NCBI GenBank assembly: GCA_030834895.1
Contig: JAUQXA010000064.1
Location: 242,204 to 306,203, forward strand
Source: Anaerolineales bacterium
GTDB taxonomy: Bacteria; Chloroflexota; Anaerolineae; Anaerolineales; Villigracilaceae
DNA: 64,000 nt
Reading direction: 5' to 3'
Both the position numbers and the translations under genes were made by a program. The notes under the pieces are model-generated. The model saw only the letters and a list, made by a program, of their open reading frames with translations. It ran no database searches and was not told where the DNA came from. This document shows positions 24,234-33,489 of the stretch, piece after piece; position 1 is the stretch's first letter, and each line of letters starts with the position of its first letter.

Positions 24234-25268
24234 CTACTTGTAGAGCACAGCCTGGATTTCGGGGTCGTCGATGTTGGTCTTGTCGTACCACATGAAGCCG
24301 GTGTCGATAACCTTGGGCAGTTCTTCACCATTGTAGGCTTTCACAGCAGCTTCGACGCACTTGTAGCCGATGCCGATGGGGTTCTGAGTGATCGCGCCCG
24401 CTTCAGCGCCGGAGCGGATGGCATCCATCTGCTGTTGACCAGAGTCGTAACCGATGACCGTGATCTTGCCTTCGAGTCCCAATTCCTTGACAGCATTCAA
24501 CACGCCGATGATCGAGCCTTCGTTGGCGCCAAAGAAGCCCTTCAGGTTCGGATGAGCCTGAATAATGGCTTTGGCCAAATCTGTGGATTTGAGCTGATCA
24601 CCGCCACCATATTGGGTGTCGACAATGGTGACATCGGGATACTTGGCTGCAATTTGGTCAGTAAAGCCTTTGACGCGGTCAATACCGGTGCGGCTGGTCT
24701 GATCGTGAGCAATAACAGCAACTTCGCCTGCGCCGCCAATCAGTTCAACCATCTTATCGGCAGCCAGGGCAGCTGCGGCAATATTATCGGTAGTGGCGGT
24801 GGTGACGGGAATGTCACTATCAACACCGGAGTCGAAACCGACCACAGGGATGCCGGCAGCCTTGGCTTTTTCAAGCAGGGGCTGGAAGGCTTTCGAATCA
24901 ACAGCGGCCAGACAAATGGCAGCGGGCTTCTTGTCCAAAGCGGTCTGGAACATTTCAACCTGCTTGTCGACCATGGCTTCGGATTCGGGACCTTCGAAGG
25001 TGATTTCGACACCAAAATCCGCGGCTGCCTGTTCGGATCCCAATTTAACTGCCTGCCAGAACTGGTGCTGGAAGCCCTTGGAAATCACAGGGATGTAAAG
25101 CTTTTCCATGGGAGCTTCTGTGGCGGCGGGTGCTGCAGCGGCAGGGGCTTCTGTGGCTGCGGCGGCAGGGGCTTCTGTAGCTACGGGGGCAGGCGCACCA
25201 CATGCAGCAAGCACGGATACCAAGAGGACAAGGGTCGTCAATACCAAAGCGATCTTGCTGGATTTCAT
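24234..25268 (-). CDS. Sugar ABC transporter substrate-binding lipoprotein
   Basis: 344 residues. Lipoprotein signal with lipobox VLAACG (Cys at residue 23), then an Ala/Pro/Glu/Thr repeat linker (residues 25-53), then a periplasmic-binding-protein-type-1 (RbsB-like) domain: IPVISKGFQHQFWQAVKLG, IPVVGFDSGVDS, VIAHDQTSRTGIDRVKGF and ITVIGYDSGQQQMDAI. It captures a monosaccharide outside the membrane for the adjacent permease and ATPase. Ligand not inferable from sequence; co-localisation with fucI suggests a fucose-like sugar. Confidence 0.88.
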   Translation of the reverse strand: MKSSKIALVLTTLVLLVSVLAACGAPAPVATEAPAAAATEAPAAAAPAATEAPMEKLYIPVISKGFQHQFWQAVKLGSEQAAADFGVEITFEGPESEAMVDKQVEMFQTALDKKPAAICLAAVDSKAFQPLLEKAKAAGIPVVGFDSGVDSDIPVTTATTDNIAAAALAADKMVELIGGAGEVAVIAHDQTSRTGIDRVKGFTDQIAAKYPDVTIVDTQYGGGDQLKSTDLAKAIIQAHPNLKGFFGANEGSIIGVLNAVKELGLEGKITVIGYDSGQQQMDAIRSGAEAGAITQNPIGIGYKCVEAAVKAYNGEELPKVIDTGFMWYDKTNIDDPEIQAVLYK

Positions 25269-25375
25269 ATTCTTTCTCCTTTTATTGATTTGCTCGAATT
25301 TGAAATTGCAACGACATTTCTTGTTTAATATATTTGTATAAGGGCGATTATCACCTCCTTAGAACATTTCGTTTT

Positions 25376-26365
25376 TTAGTTTCGTCTTCGGCGCAGTATG
25401 TCAAGATAAACTGCCAAGACAACAATACCGCCGGTAACCACCATTTGCCACTCCTGTGGCACAGAAAGGATGCGTAATCCATTGGTGAGGGTGCTAATAA
25501 TAAACGCGCCAATAATAGTGCCTAAAATCGAACCTTCACCGCCGCTAAGGGATGTCCCTCCAATCACTACAGCGGCAATCGCGTCCAGTTCGTAGCCAGC
25601 CCCAAGGGCGGGCTGGGCCGAGTTCAGGCGAGCCGCCATCAATACACCGCCCAAACCGCTGAAAAGTCCGCACAGGGAATAGACGGCGGTTTTCCAGCTA
25701 GCCACATTGACTCCGGAAAGGCGGGTGGCTTCTTCGTTGCTACCCAGCGCGAAGGTGTAACGTCCAAGGATGGTGCGACTCAGAATCAGATGAGCGATGA
25801 TGGCTGCCCCGAACATGATCAAGACTGCATTCGGAATTTCAAAGCCCGGGATAATTTTTCCCAGGATGGAACCCATCGCCATTTCACGGAAAGCGGGGGT
25901 GTCGTTGAAGTAAATTGGCTTCAACTCGGAAATGACCAGCGAAAGTCCCTTGGTGGCATATAACATGCCCAGCGTGGCAATGAACGGGGGAATTTTCATG
26001 CGCGAGATAACCACGCCGTTGATAAACCCTGCCAACGCCCCAGCCAGGACGCCGCCCAGAATGCCAAGCGGAATCGGCAGGTGCCAGTTGGTGATGAAAA
26101 CGCCGGTCATCACAGCTGAGAAAGTGAGCACCGTGCCCACTGACAGGTCAATTCCTGCCGTGATGATGACAAAGGTAACACCCAAACCCAGCACGCCGTT
26201 CACCGCAGTCGCCAGCAGAATCCCTACAAAGTTGTCGAAGGTGCGGAAGTATGGCGAAGCCAGCGAAAAACCAACGGCTAGTACGATAAGGGCGCCAAAA
26301 GCCATAATACGCTGCATGGCGTCGGAACGAAAAAGGGTTTTGACAGTTTTGGGTTCACTTTTCAT
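25376..26365 (-). CDS. Sugar ABC transporter permease (RbsC/AraH type)
   Basis: 329 residues, eight to ten transmembrane helices. Family landmarks include FVIITAGIDLSVGTVLTFSAV, ISRMKIPPFIATLGMLYATKG, and the C-terminal region LDAIAAVVIGGTSLSGGEGSILGTIIGA (the ATPase-coupling EAA-like loop of RbsC permeases). It forms the membrane channel with the downstream binding protein and upstream ATPase, and lies 33 bp after the ATPase stop. Confidence 0.9.
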   Translation of the reverse strand: MKSEPKTVKTLFRSDAMQRIMAFGALIVLAVGFSLASPYFRTFDNFVGILLATAVNGVLGLGVTFVIITAGIDLSVGTVLTFSAVMTGVFITNWHLPIPLGILGGVLAGALAGFINGVVISRMKIPPFIATLGMLYATKGLSLVISELKPIYFNDTPAFREMAMGSILGKIIPGFEIPNAVLIMFGAAIIAHLILSRTILGRYTFALGSNEEATRLSGVNVASWKTAVYSLCGLFSGLGGVLMAARLNSAQPALGAGYELDAIAAVVIGGTSLSGGEGSILGTIIGAFIISTLTNGLRILSVPQEWQMVVTGGIVVLAVYLDILRRRRN

Positions 26366-26398
26366 GTTTTTTCTTCCCGTATTTTAAGAGAATATGGA

Positions 26399-27949
26399 CT
26401 ATTGTGCAGTAGTCAGCACTGCTTCGCTGCGCATGGTGGCGAATTTCATGATGCTTTCCTGGGTGGCTTCGCCGGCATTCAGGATGCCGGTTACGCGCCC
26501 TTCGCACATCACAATGACGCGATGGCTCATGCGCAGGACCTCCGGCAGTTCCGATGAAATCATGATGATCGATTTGCCCTGATGCGCCAGGTCATTGAGC
26601 AATTTGTAAATCTCGCTCTTGGCTCCCACATCAATGCCCCGTGTCGGCTCGTCGAAGATCAAGATATCGGTGTCGGCTGTCAGCCATTTACCGATCACCA
26701 CCTTTTGTTGGTTTCCGCCGGAGAGGAATTGAACTTTCTGTTCCAGGTTTGGCGTTTTGATATTCAATGCCTTGACCATTTCCTGCCCCCGAGTAGTTGC
26801 TTTTTTGAAATCAACCCAACCAAACCAACTCAGAAATTTTTTCATTGCGGCCATTGCCACATTTTCCTTGACATCCATGCCAAGGGTTAACCCATACCGT
26901 TTACGATCTTCGGAAAGATAGCCAATCCCATACGTAACCGCATCACCCGGTGCTTTGATTTGGACCTTCTTCCCTTTGATGTAGATTTCGCCCGAATCGA
27001 AACCGTCTGCGCCAAAGATGGCTCTCGCCACCTCGGTTCGGCCTGCGCCAATCAACCCGGCAAAACCCAGAATTTCGCCCTTCTTCAATTGGAAACTGAC
27101 ATCCCTAAGCACCTTGCCGCGATTCAGATTGCGAACTTCAAGGGCAATATCCTCACTCGACTTTTCAGGAAGCTCGGGGGCGGTTTCGTAGATTGTACGT
27201 CCCACCATCATGCTGATGATTTGGTCAATGGTCACTTCTTGGGTGCGCTTTGTGTCGATGTATTTTCCATCGCGCATCACTGTTACACGGTCTGAAATTA
27301 ATTTGAGTTCTTCCAACCTGTGCGAGATATGAATAATTCCAACGCCATTTTTTCGCAATTGCTTGATAACGCTGAATAGTTCTTCGATTTCTGTGTCAGT
27401 CAAAGCGGCGGTTGGCTCATCCATGACCAGGATCATGGCATTGAATGACAGAGCCTTGGCGATTTCCACCATTTGCTGCTTGGCAACCGTCAAATCAGCC
27501 ACCTTGGTGGTTGGATCCAGCTTTAGGTTGAGCATATGGAAGAGGCGTTCAGCCTCTTGGTTCGTGGTTTTATCGTCAACAACAAAAGGAACTTTTGTGC
27601 GCGGCTCGCGACCGATGAAAATATTTTGCGCTGCTGTCAGGTGCGGCATCAGGTTCAGTTCCTGGTGCACAATGCTGATGCCAAGGTGTTGCGCCATACG
27701 CGGGTTGTGGATTTCGACTTCTTTTCCTTCGAGATAAATGTGACCGGTGTCCTTGTGATAAATTCCGCCCAAAATTTTCATTAGAGTTGATTTTCCTGCC
27801 CCATTTTCCCCAACCAAAGCATGAACCTCCCCCGCGCACAACTCGAATCTACAATCATTCAAAGCCTGAACACCCGGAAATGACTTGCTGATTCCCTCCA
27901 TACGAAGTAATACTTCTTGATTTTTGGAAGCAGACGAGAGATTATCCAT
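26399..27949 (-). CDS. Sugar ABC transporter ATP-binding protein (RbsA/MglA type, two domains)
   Basis: 516 residues with two ABC domains. In domain 1, Walker A is GENGAGKSTLMK and Walker B region is AMILVMDEPTAALTD. Domain 2 has a degenerate Walker A (GLIGAGRTEVARAIFG), signature LSGGNQQKVVIGKWL and Walker B ILIFDEPTRGIDVGA. This asymmetry is normal for the sugar-importer subfamily. It is the first gene of the leftward operon, whose promoter and LacI-type operator lie at 28026-28075. Confidence 0.92.
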   Translation of the reverse strand: MDNLSSASKNQEVLLRMEGISKSFPGVQALNDCRFELCAGEVHALVGENGAGKSTLMKILGGIYHKDTGHIYLEGKEVEIHNPRMAQHLGISIVHQELNLMPHLTAAQNIFIGREPRTKVPFVVDDKTTNQEAERLFHMLNLKLDPTTKVADLTVAKQQMVEIAKALSFNAMILVMDEPTAALTDTEIEELFSVIKQLRKNGVGIIHISHRLEELKLISDRVTVMRDGKYIDTKRTQEVTIDQIISMMVGRTIYETAPELPEKSSEDIALEVRNLNRGKVLRDVSFQLKKGEILGFAGLIGAGRTEVARAIFGADGFDSGEIYIKGKKVQIKAPGDAVTYGIGYLSEDRKRYGLTLGMDVKENVAMAAMKKFLSWFGWVDFKKATTRGQEMVKALNIKTPNLEQKVQFLSGGNQQKVVIGKWLTADTDILIFDEPTRGIDVGAKSEIYKLLNDLAHQGKSIIMISSELPEVLRMSHRVIVMCEGRVTGILNAGEATQESIMKFATMRSEAVLTTAQ

Positions 27950-28000
27950 GGCGATCCTTTAGTTGTCCGAGCAAATCCTGCTGATGATTGGTTTGTTTAC

Positions 28001-28075
28001 CGCAACGATGCCATATTTAATATTCATGGTAACGATACCATATTTTATTATTGCATAAAATTATTGAACTGTCAA
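28001..28075 (-). promoter_or_regulatory. Promoter and LacI-type operators of the transporter-fucI operon
   Basis: Read leftward: TTGACA (reverse of 28070-28075), 17-bp spacer, AATAAT (reverse of 28047-28052), then the near-palindrome ATGGTAtcgtTACCAT (28026-28041) at the expected start site. A related half-site, AACGATGCCATATTT, recurs at 28003-28017. The GGTAACG/CGTTACC core matches the operator in front of lacI, so the same regulator probably controls both directions. Confidence 0.75.
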
Positions 28076-28202
28076 CATCAATTTTTAACAATTTTTTTGA
28101 AGCTGTATGACAGCTTTTAGGGATGTCTACTGCCTTTTTTGGACATTCATGAGCGATTCCGACCTATTTTCGCATAATTAATTTATGATTTGCGGGTAGC
28201 TC

Positions 28203-28270
28203 TTGACAAATGTCAATTAATGCGGAAGAATATGGTAACGTTTTTCTGACAACGTTACCATATTCTTCCG
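28203..28270 (+). promoter_or_regulatory. lacI promoter with 18-bp perfect operator arms
   Basis: TTGACA at 28203-28208 is followed after 17 bp by AAGAAT (28226-28231), a plausible but weak -10. It overlaps a perfect inverted repeat: arms 28223-28240 and 28253-28270 (CGGAAGAATATGGTAACG and its reverse complement), 12-nt centre. The inner GGTAACG...CGTTACC halves are the LacI-type core, implying autorepression; the long outer arms are unusual for a simple operator. Confidence 0.7.
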
Positions 28271-28301
28271 CCCAATGTTGTTTTGGATGAGATATATACA
28301 A

Positions 28302-29309
28302 ATGCCAATCTTACTTGATATAGCAAAGCGAGCAGGCGTAGCACCCATAACGGTCTCCCGGGTTATAAACAATTCGGGTTACGTTAGTCAGGCTACGAGA
28401 GAGCGGGTTGAAGCGGTGGTTAAGGAATTGGGATACGTTCCAAATACGATAGCGCGTGGACTTCGTTCAAAGCGGACCCACACGCTGGCGTTGGTTGTCA
28501 CGGATATCACAAATCCATATTTTACATCGATGGCAAGAGGGGTTGAAGATGTGGCAGAGGCCAACAACTATACAGTTATTTACTGCAATACTGATGAGTC
28601 TGAAACCAAGGAGAAGAAATACGCGAATATGCTGGCACAGAGACGGGTGGACGGTGTACTATTAGTCCCCTCATGTGGAAATGCCAATACGATCAAATTT
28701 TTTGAAGCAAATCATATTAATGTTGTCGTGCTTGATCGCCGTATTTCAGGAGTGGAAACGGATATTGTATATTCCGATTCAAAAAACGGCGCATATCGTT
28801 TGACCAAATTATTGATCGGACTGGGACACAAACGAATTGCGATAATTGCTGGCAGTAGGGGCGTCTCCACTTCCGAGGATCGTGTACTTGGATACCAACA
28901 AGCATTGTCTGAAGCTGGTCTGGGTGATACTGAACTCATTTATTACGGGGCATTTAATGAACAAAGTGGGTATCAACTTGCCAATCAGGCAATGATACAG
29001 ACCCCAAAGCTGACAGCAATATTTGGAGGCAACAACTTTGTTGCGATGGGTGCCATAAAAGCACTGCATAACTTGGGCTTGGATGTACCCGGGGATGTTT
29101 CAGTGGTTTCTTTTGACGATTTACCTGAATTTATGTTCATGAAACCCTTTTTGACTGTTGCCAGGCAACCAGCATATGAAATGGGACGTCTGGCTGCTGA
29201 ATTGTTGCTTAAACGAATTACAGGCGAAACGCACGAAGAGCAACGGGAATTTATTCTGCCTGTCGAAATTGTCATGCGTGAATCCTGTGGGCCGAATAAG
29301 AATTCCTAG
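28302..29309 (+). CDS. LacI-family transcriptional regulator of the sugar locus
   Basis: 335 residues from ATG 28302; in-frame ATGs at 28275 and 28287 are less consistent with the family's N-terminus. The helix-turn-helix is LLDIAKRAGVAPITVSRVINNSGYVS (residues 3-28), followed by a hinge and a sugar-binding-protein-like effector domain (LALVVTDITNPYFTSMARGVED, FGGNNFVAMGAIKALHNLGLDVPGDVSVVSFDD). It sits between the divergent operons and likely represses both until its sugar effector binds. Confidence 0.9.
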   Translation: MPILLDIAKRAGVAPITVSRVINNSGYVSQATRERVEAVVKELGYVPNTIARGLRSKRTHTLALVVTDITNPYFTSMARGVEDVAEANNYTVIYCNTDESETKEKKYANMLAQRRVDGVLLVPSCGNANTIKFFEANHINVVVLDRRISGVETDIVYSDSKNGAYRLTKLLIGLGHKRIAIIAGSRGVSTSEDRVLGYQQALSEAGLGDTELIYYGAFNEQSGYQLANQAMIQTPKLTAIFGGNNFVAMGAIKALHNLGLDVPGDVSVVSFDDLPEFMFMKPFLTVARQPAYEMGRLAAELLLKRITGETHEEQREFILPVEIVMRESCGPNKNS

Positions 29310-29353
29310 CATTTGATACTTTTTGAAAAATCCATAAGGTAAAGGAGTTAATC

Positions 29354-29794
29354 ATGTTACTCGGAATATCCCCCCTTATCTCCCCTGAACTCTTGGCGGT
29401 ACTCCACCGGATGGGACATGGCGATGAAATCGTACTTGCCGATGCACATTTTCCCGGAGACAGCTTTGGGAAGCGCGTATTAAGAGCAGACGGTCTAAGG
29501 ATTCCAGACTTGTTGGATGCAATCCTGCCCCTTTTTATTTTGGATAGTTATGTCGAAAGCCCGCTGGTCATGATGATCCCTGTTTCGGGAGACCAGCTTG
29601 ATCCGACAGTAGAGGCCTCCTATCGTCAAGCAGTAGATAGGCATTGGCCCGAGACTCCGCCGATTCATCGTATGGAACGGTTTGCTTTCTACGAGAGAGC
29701 CAAACAGTCTTTTGCCATTCTCATGACCGGCGAGACGGCTAAATATGGAAATATCATTCTTAAGAAGGGTGTCACCCCTGTAAAGCCAAAGTAA
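29354..29794 (+). CDS. fucU: RbsD/FucU-family sugar mutarotase
   Basis: 146 residues from ATG 29354 after AAGGAG. The family signature is GHGDEIVLADAHFP with the catalytic His, plus the C-terminal YGNIILKKGV. FucU members interconvert alpha and beta anomers of L-fucose to speed the FucI/transport steps. The length is typical of FucU (about 140) rather than RbsD. It is the second gene of the rightward operon. Confidence 0.88.
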   Translation: MLLGISPLISPELLAVLHRMGHGDEIVLADAHFPGDSFGKRVLRADGLRIPDLLDAILPLFILDSYVESPLVMMIPVSGDQLDPTVEASYRQAVDRHWPETPPIHRMERFAFYERAKQSFAILMTGETAKYGNIILKKGVTPVKPK

Positions 29795-29827
29795 ACCTTT
29801 GATATGAATTGAAGCCCAAGGAGATTA

Positions 29828-30853
29828 ATGATGAACTCGTCTGTTGAGAAAATTGACCCCAATCTGGTGCCGAAGAGAAAACTCTATACCGGTGCGGAAA
29901 TCCCTGCAATTGGGTTGGGAACATTTGGCTCCGACCGCTTTACAGCCGACCAGATCGCAGCGGCGGTGTTGGGTGCAGTTGAAATTGGCTATCGTCACAT
30001 CGACTGCGCCGCAGTTTATGGAAATGAAAAGGAGATTGGCGAATCCCTCCAGCAGGCAATGAAGAAAGGCGTCAAGCGTGAAGAATTGTGGATTACTTCG
30101 AAGCTTTGGAACAACAAACATGCCGAAGAGGATGTGATTCCCACCTGCCAGCAGACACTCAAAGACCTGCAATTGGATTATCTTGACCTATATCTGATCC
30201 ACTGGCCTTTTCCCAATCATCACGGCGTGGGCGTGGACGTCAACTCCCGTGATCCTCATGCGGTCCCGTACATCCACGAAAATTATATGAAGACCTGGCG
30301 GCAGATGGAAAAACTGGTCGAGATGGGACTGGTTCGCCACATCGGCTCCTCTAACATGACCATGCCGAAATTGAATCTGTTGTTGCGAGACGCAAAGATC
30401 AAGCCCGCCGCGAACGAAATGGAACTCCATCCCCATTTCCAGCAGCCTGAGTTCTTCAAGTACTGCATCGACAACCAGATTGTGCCAATTGGCTTCTCTC
30501 CAATTGGTTCTCCCACTCGCCCGGATCGGGACAAGACCCCCGATGACACTGTCGACATCGAAGAACCGGTCATTGTAAAAATTGCACAGAGGCTGAATGT
30601 TCATCCGGCGGTTGTCTGTGTAAAATGGGCGGTGCAGCGTGGACAGATACCGATTCCGTTCTCGATACGCCCTAATGAATATGTCAGCAATCTTAAGGCT
30701 GCGACGACTGAGCCGCTGACCAATGAGGAAATGCAGGAAATTGCAGGCGCAGATAAAAACAACCGGCTTATCAAGGGACAGGTCTTTCTATGGGAAACCG
30801 CCAAAGATTGGCGGGACCTCTGGGACCTGGATGGGCAAATCACCTCTGGGTGA
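29828..30853 (+). CDS. Aldo/keto reductase
   Basis: 341 residues; tandem ATGs at 29828 and 29831 follow AAGGAG, the second with better spacing. The AKR tetrad is visible: Asp and Tyr in DCAAVYGNEKEIGESL, Lys in LWITSKLWN and His in LYLIHWPFP. IPIPFSIRPNEYVSNLKA is the NADPH-binding end, with Arg in place of the usual 'SxRxxx' Lys pattern. In this locus it may reduce an aldose or lactone, but the substrate is unknown. Confidence 0.87.
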   Translation: MMNSSVEKIDPNLVPKRKLYTGAEIPAIGLGTFGSDRFTADQIAAAVLGAVEIGYRHIDCAAVYGNEKEIGESLQQAMKKGVKREELWITSKLWNNKHAEEDVIPTCQQTLKDLQLDYLDLYLIHWPFPNHHGVGVDVNSRDPHAVPYIHENYMKTWRQMEKLVEMGLVRHIGSSNMTMPKLNLLLRDAKIKPAANEMELHPHFQQPEFFKYCIDNQIVPIGFSPIGSPTRPDRDKTPDDTVDIEEPVIVKIAQRLNVHPAVVCVKWAVQRGQIPIPFSIRPNEYVSNLKAATTEPLTNEEMQEIAGADKNNRLIKGQVFLWETAKDWRDLWDLDGQITSG

Positions 30854-30873
30854 TGTAGTGGTAGCGGAGCGAT

Positions 30874-32421
30874 ATGGCTGCTCAGTTCATCTTAACGGTG
30901 GATGTCGGGACATCAAGCACAAAGACTTCTCTGTGGACAGAGAACGGGCATCTAGTTGCTCACACTTCATGTTCCTACCCTTTGAGCCGCCCTCAGCCTT
31001 TATGGGCTGAAATTGATGGAAATATTTGGTGGCACGCTGTTTGTGAGACGGTACAAGGTGTTTTTGCGAAAAGCAAAATCGATCCCTCCTTGATCGCTGG
31101 AATCGGTGTCGATGCCGTGGGCTGGACTTTGATTCCCGTCGATCACACAGGCAATCCCCTCCATCCCGCCATGATCTGGCTCGACCGACGGGCGGAAGAG
31201 GAGACGAACTGGCTCAAATCGCTTCCAAGCGCCGAGCATCTAGTGAACCTGAACGCAAATCCGCTGGATGCGGCGTACATCACTCCCAAGTTACTGTGGC
31301 TCAAGAAACATCACCCTGACATTTTCAATTCGGCGTATAAATTTTTGGAAGCAACCGGCTTCATCGTGTCCCAACTCACCGACGAGTTTATCTGCGACTT
31401 TACCCAGGCTTACGGTTATCATTTCTTTGACATCAGGAAGGAAACCTGGGACCAGCAGGCGGCTCAGGAAATTGGCATTCCGCTCGAAAAGATGCCTCGT
31501 CTATGTCCCAGCACAGAAGTCGTAGGGACGGTCACAGAAGAAGCTGCCGAACAGTTGGGAATTAAGCCCGGCGTCCCGGTGATTGCAGGCTGTTTGGATG
31601 CCATCGCAGGCGCTTTGGGATCAGGAGTCGTCAAGGCCGGGCAAACCAACGAGCAGGGAGGTCAGGCTGGGGGCGTGGGAATCAGTCTCGACCATGTCGT
31701 TGTGGAGCCACGTTTGATTTTTTCGCACCACGTCATCCCCGGTCAATACCTGCTTCAGGCGGGGACGGTTGGCGGTGGCTCGCTGGGCTGGTTCCGCAAC
31801 CAGTTTGGGCAACCAGAAACAAGCGTGGCAGAACTGCTTGGGCAGAATCCTTTTGAGCTTTTCAGCAGTCAGGTGGCGAAGTCCAAACCAGGGGCAAATG
31901 GCTTGATCTTCCTTCCGTATATGGCGGGCGAGCGTACCCCGTTGTGGAGCAGCCTTCCACGAGGTGTGTTTTTTGGATTGACGTACAACACGAGTCGTGC
32001 CGATACCCTGCGGGCGATCATGGAAGGATGTGCCTTCGCCGTGTACGATAACCTGCAAATTGCGGAAGAACACGGCGCGGTGGTGGATGAATATTTGGGT
32101 TCGGGTGGGGCAACCCAAAGCGCGGTCTGGTGCCAGATCAAAGCGGACATCTACGGTAAGCCGTTCATCGTCGCCAGACGCGCCGACGGTGGCGAGGGTG
32201 GGCATGACCTGGGCTTGTTTGCACTAACCGCGTATGGCATTGGCTTGCACAAGGATATTGGCGCGTGTGTGTCCGATCTGCTGCCAACCCGCCAGGTCTT
32301 TGAACCGTCGATGAAAAGCCATGCCCTGTATCAGGAGTTGTTCTCGGTGTATCGAAGCGTGTCCCGCAAACTCATGGACGATTTTGCGAAGCTGGACACA
32401 ATTGCTCGAAGTCATTTTTAA
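30874..32421 (+). CDS. FGGY-family carbohydrate kinase
   Basis: 515 residues. N-terminal actin-like ATPase segment ILTVDVGTSSTKTSLW (phosphate 1), catalytic Asp region GVDAVGWTLIPVD, and second-domain nucleotide motifs VIAGCLDAIAGALGSG and YLGSGGATQSAVWCQIKADIYGKPF. The closest subfamilies are xylulokinase/gluconokinase/fuculokinase-like and cannot be separated by eye. It most likely phosphorylates the ketose made by FucI. Ribosome binding site GGAG lies before ATG 30874. Confidence 0.87.
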   Translation: MAAQFILTVDVGTSSTKTSLWTENGHLVAHTSCSYPLSRPQPLWAEIDGNIWWHAVCETVQGVFAKSKIDPSLIAGIGVDAVGWTLIPVDHTGNPLHPAMIWLDRRAEEETNWLKSLPSAEHLVNLNANPLDAAYITPKLLWLKKHHPDIFNSAYKFLEATGFIVSQLTDEFICDFTQAYGYHFFDIRKETWDQQAAQEIGIPLEKMPRLCPSTEVVGTVTEEAAEQLGIKPGVPVIAGCLDAIAGALGSGVVKAGQTNEQGGQAGGVGISLDHVVVEPRLIFSHHVIPGQYLLQAGTVGGGSLGWFRNQFGQPETSVAELLGQNPFELFSSQVAKSKPGANGLIFLPYMAGERTPLWSSLPRGVFFGLTYNTSRADTLRAIMEGCAFAVYDNLQIAEEHGAVVDEYLGSGGATQSAVWCQIKADIYGKPFIVARRADGGEGGHDLGLFALTAYGIGLHKDIGACVSDLLPTRQVFEPSMKSHALYQELFSVYRSVSRKLMDDFAKLDTIARSHF

Positions 32422-32445
32422 CAAGTATGAATTGGAGAAATAATC

Positions 32446-33489
32446 ATGAAAGCCGCAGTGCTTGAAAACAAAGGGGCGCTTACTTACAAGGATGTCCCCA
32501 CCCCGGAAGCGGGTCCCGGACACGTCCGATTGAAGGTCAAAGCCATTTCCATTTGTGGGTCAGACATCAAACGATTTGTGGATGGTCATCGCATGTACCC
32601 CTTGATTCTGGGTCACGAGACCTCCGGGGTCATTGATTCTATCGGCAGCGGGGTTGCTGAAAGTTATATTGGCAAACATGCCGCCATCATTCCACTGGTG
32701 CCTTGTTTCGAATGCGAACAGTGCCAGCGCGGATATTATTCCGCCTGTCACAGTTATTCGTTTATCGGCTCGCGCCAATCGGGCGGCTTTGCCGAATATG
32801 TCGACCTGCCCGAACGAAATGTTTTCATCCTGCCCGATGAATTGCCGTTCGAACACGCGGCCCTCATCGAGCCTTCGACCGTTGCGCGACACATGCTGAC
32901 TCTGGGGGATTTCAAAAGCGGGCAGACCGTCGTTGTGTTTGGCGTCGGTTCCATCGGGTTGATGCTCGTCCAATGGCTGCGCATCCTCGGTGCGCAAAAA
33001 ATCGTTGTCTCCGACCTACTGGAAGATAATTTGAAGATTGCCGCCAAGGTCGGCGCGCATATCACGCTCAACCCGTCGAAAGTGGATGTGATCAAGGAGG
33101 TGCAAAGGCGCATTGGCGACGGCGCAGACCTCACGCTGGAAGCGACTGGCGTTCCGCAGGTTTTGGAGCAGACAATATCCGTCACTCGTCCGCGCGGAAA
33201 AATCGTCCTCGCGGGCAACCAGCCTTTGGATAAGTCCCTGCCGTTGACCTTCATCGAAAACATGATGCGCAAGGAGATTAGCTTGAACGGCTGCTTCATG
33301 TCTTATTCGGCGCCTTTTCCGGGGCACGAATGGACGGATACCATCACTGCGCTGCTGGATGGCAGTTTGGATATGGACACCATGATCTCACATCGCTATT
33401 CGCTGTCGAAGGCTCCTGAAGTTTTTGGTAAGATCGGGGCGCATCAGCTGGTGCATCAAAAAATCATGTTGAATCCTGAGGAGGCATAA
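32446..33489 (+). CDS. Zinc-dependent MDR alcohol/polyol dehydrogenase (galactitol-1-phosphate/sorbitol DH-like)
   Basis: 347 residues. Catalytic zinc Cys/His in SICGSDIKRF and LGHETSGVI, structural zinc cysteines in CFECEQCQRGYYSAC, and nucleotide-binding GVGSIGLMLVQWLRILGA. The motif set fits GatD/sorbitol-type dehydrogenases. Its stop overlaps the aldolase start by 1 nt (TAATG), so expression is coupled. The oxidised polyol or sugar phosphate is not determined. Confidence 0.85.
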   Translation: MKAAVLENKGALTYKDVPTPEAGPGHVRLKVKAISICGSDIKRFVDGHRMYPLILGHETSGVIDSIGSGVAESYIGKHAAIIPLVPCFECEQCQRGYYSACHSYSFIGSRQSGGFAEYVDLPERNVFILPDELPFEHAALIEPSTVARHMLTLGDFKSGQTVVVFGVGSIGLMLVQWLRILGAQKIVVSDLLEDNLKIAAKVGAHITLNPSKVDVIKEVQRRIGDGADLTLEATGVPQVLEQTISVTRPRGKIVLAGNQPLDKSLPLTFIENMMRKEISLNGCFMSYSAPFPGHEWTDTITALLDGSLDMDTMISHRYSLSKAPEVFGKIGAHQLVHQKIMLNPEEA

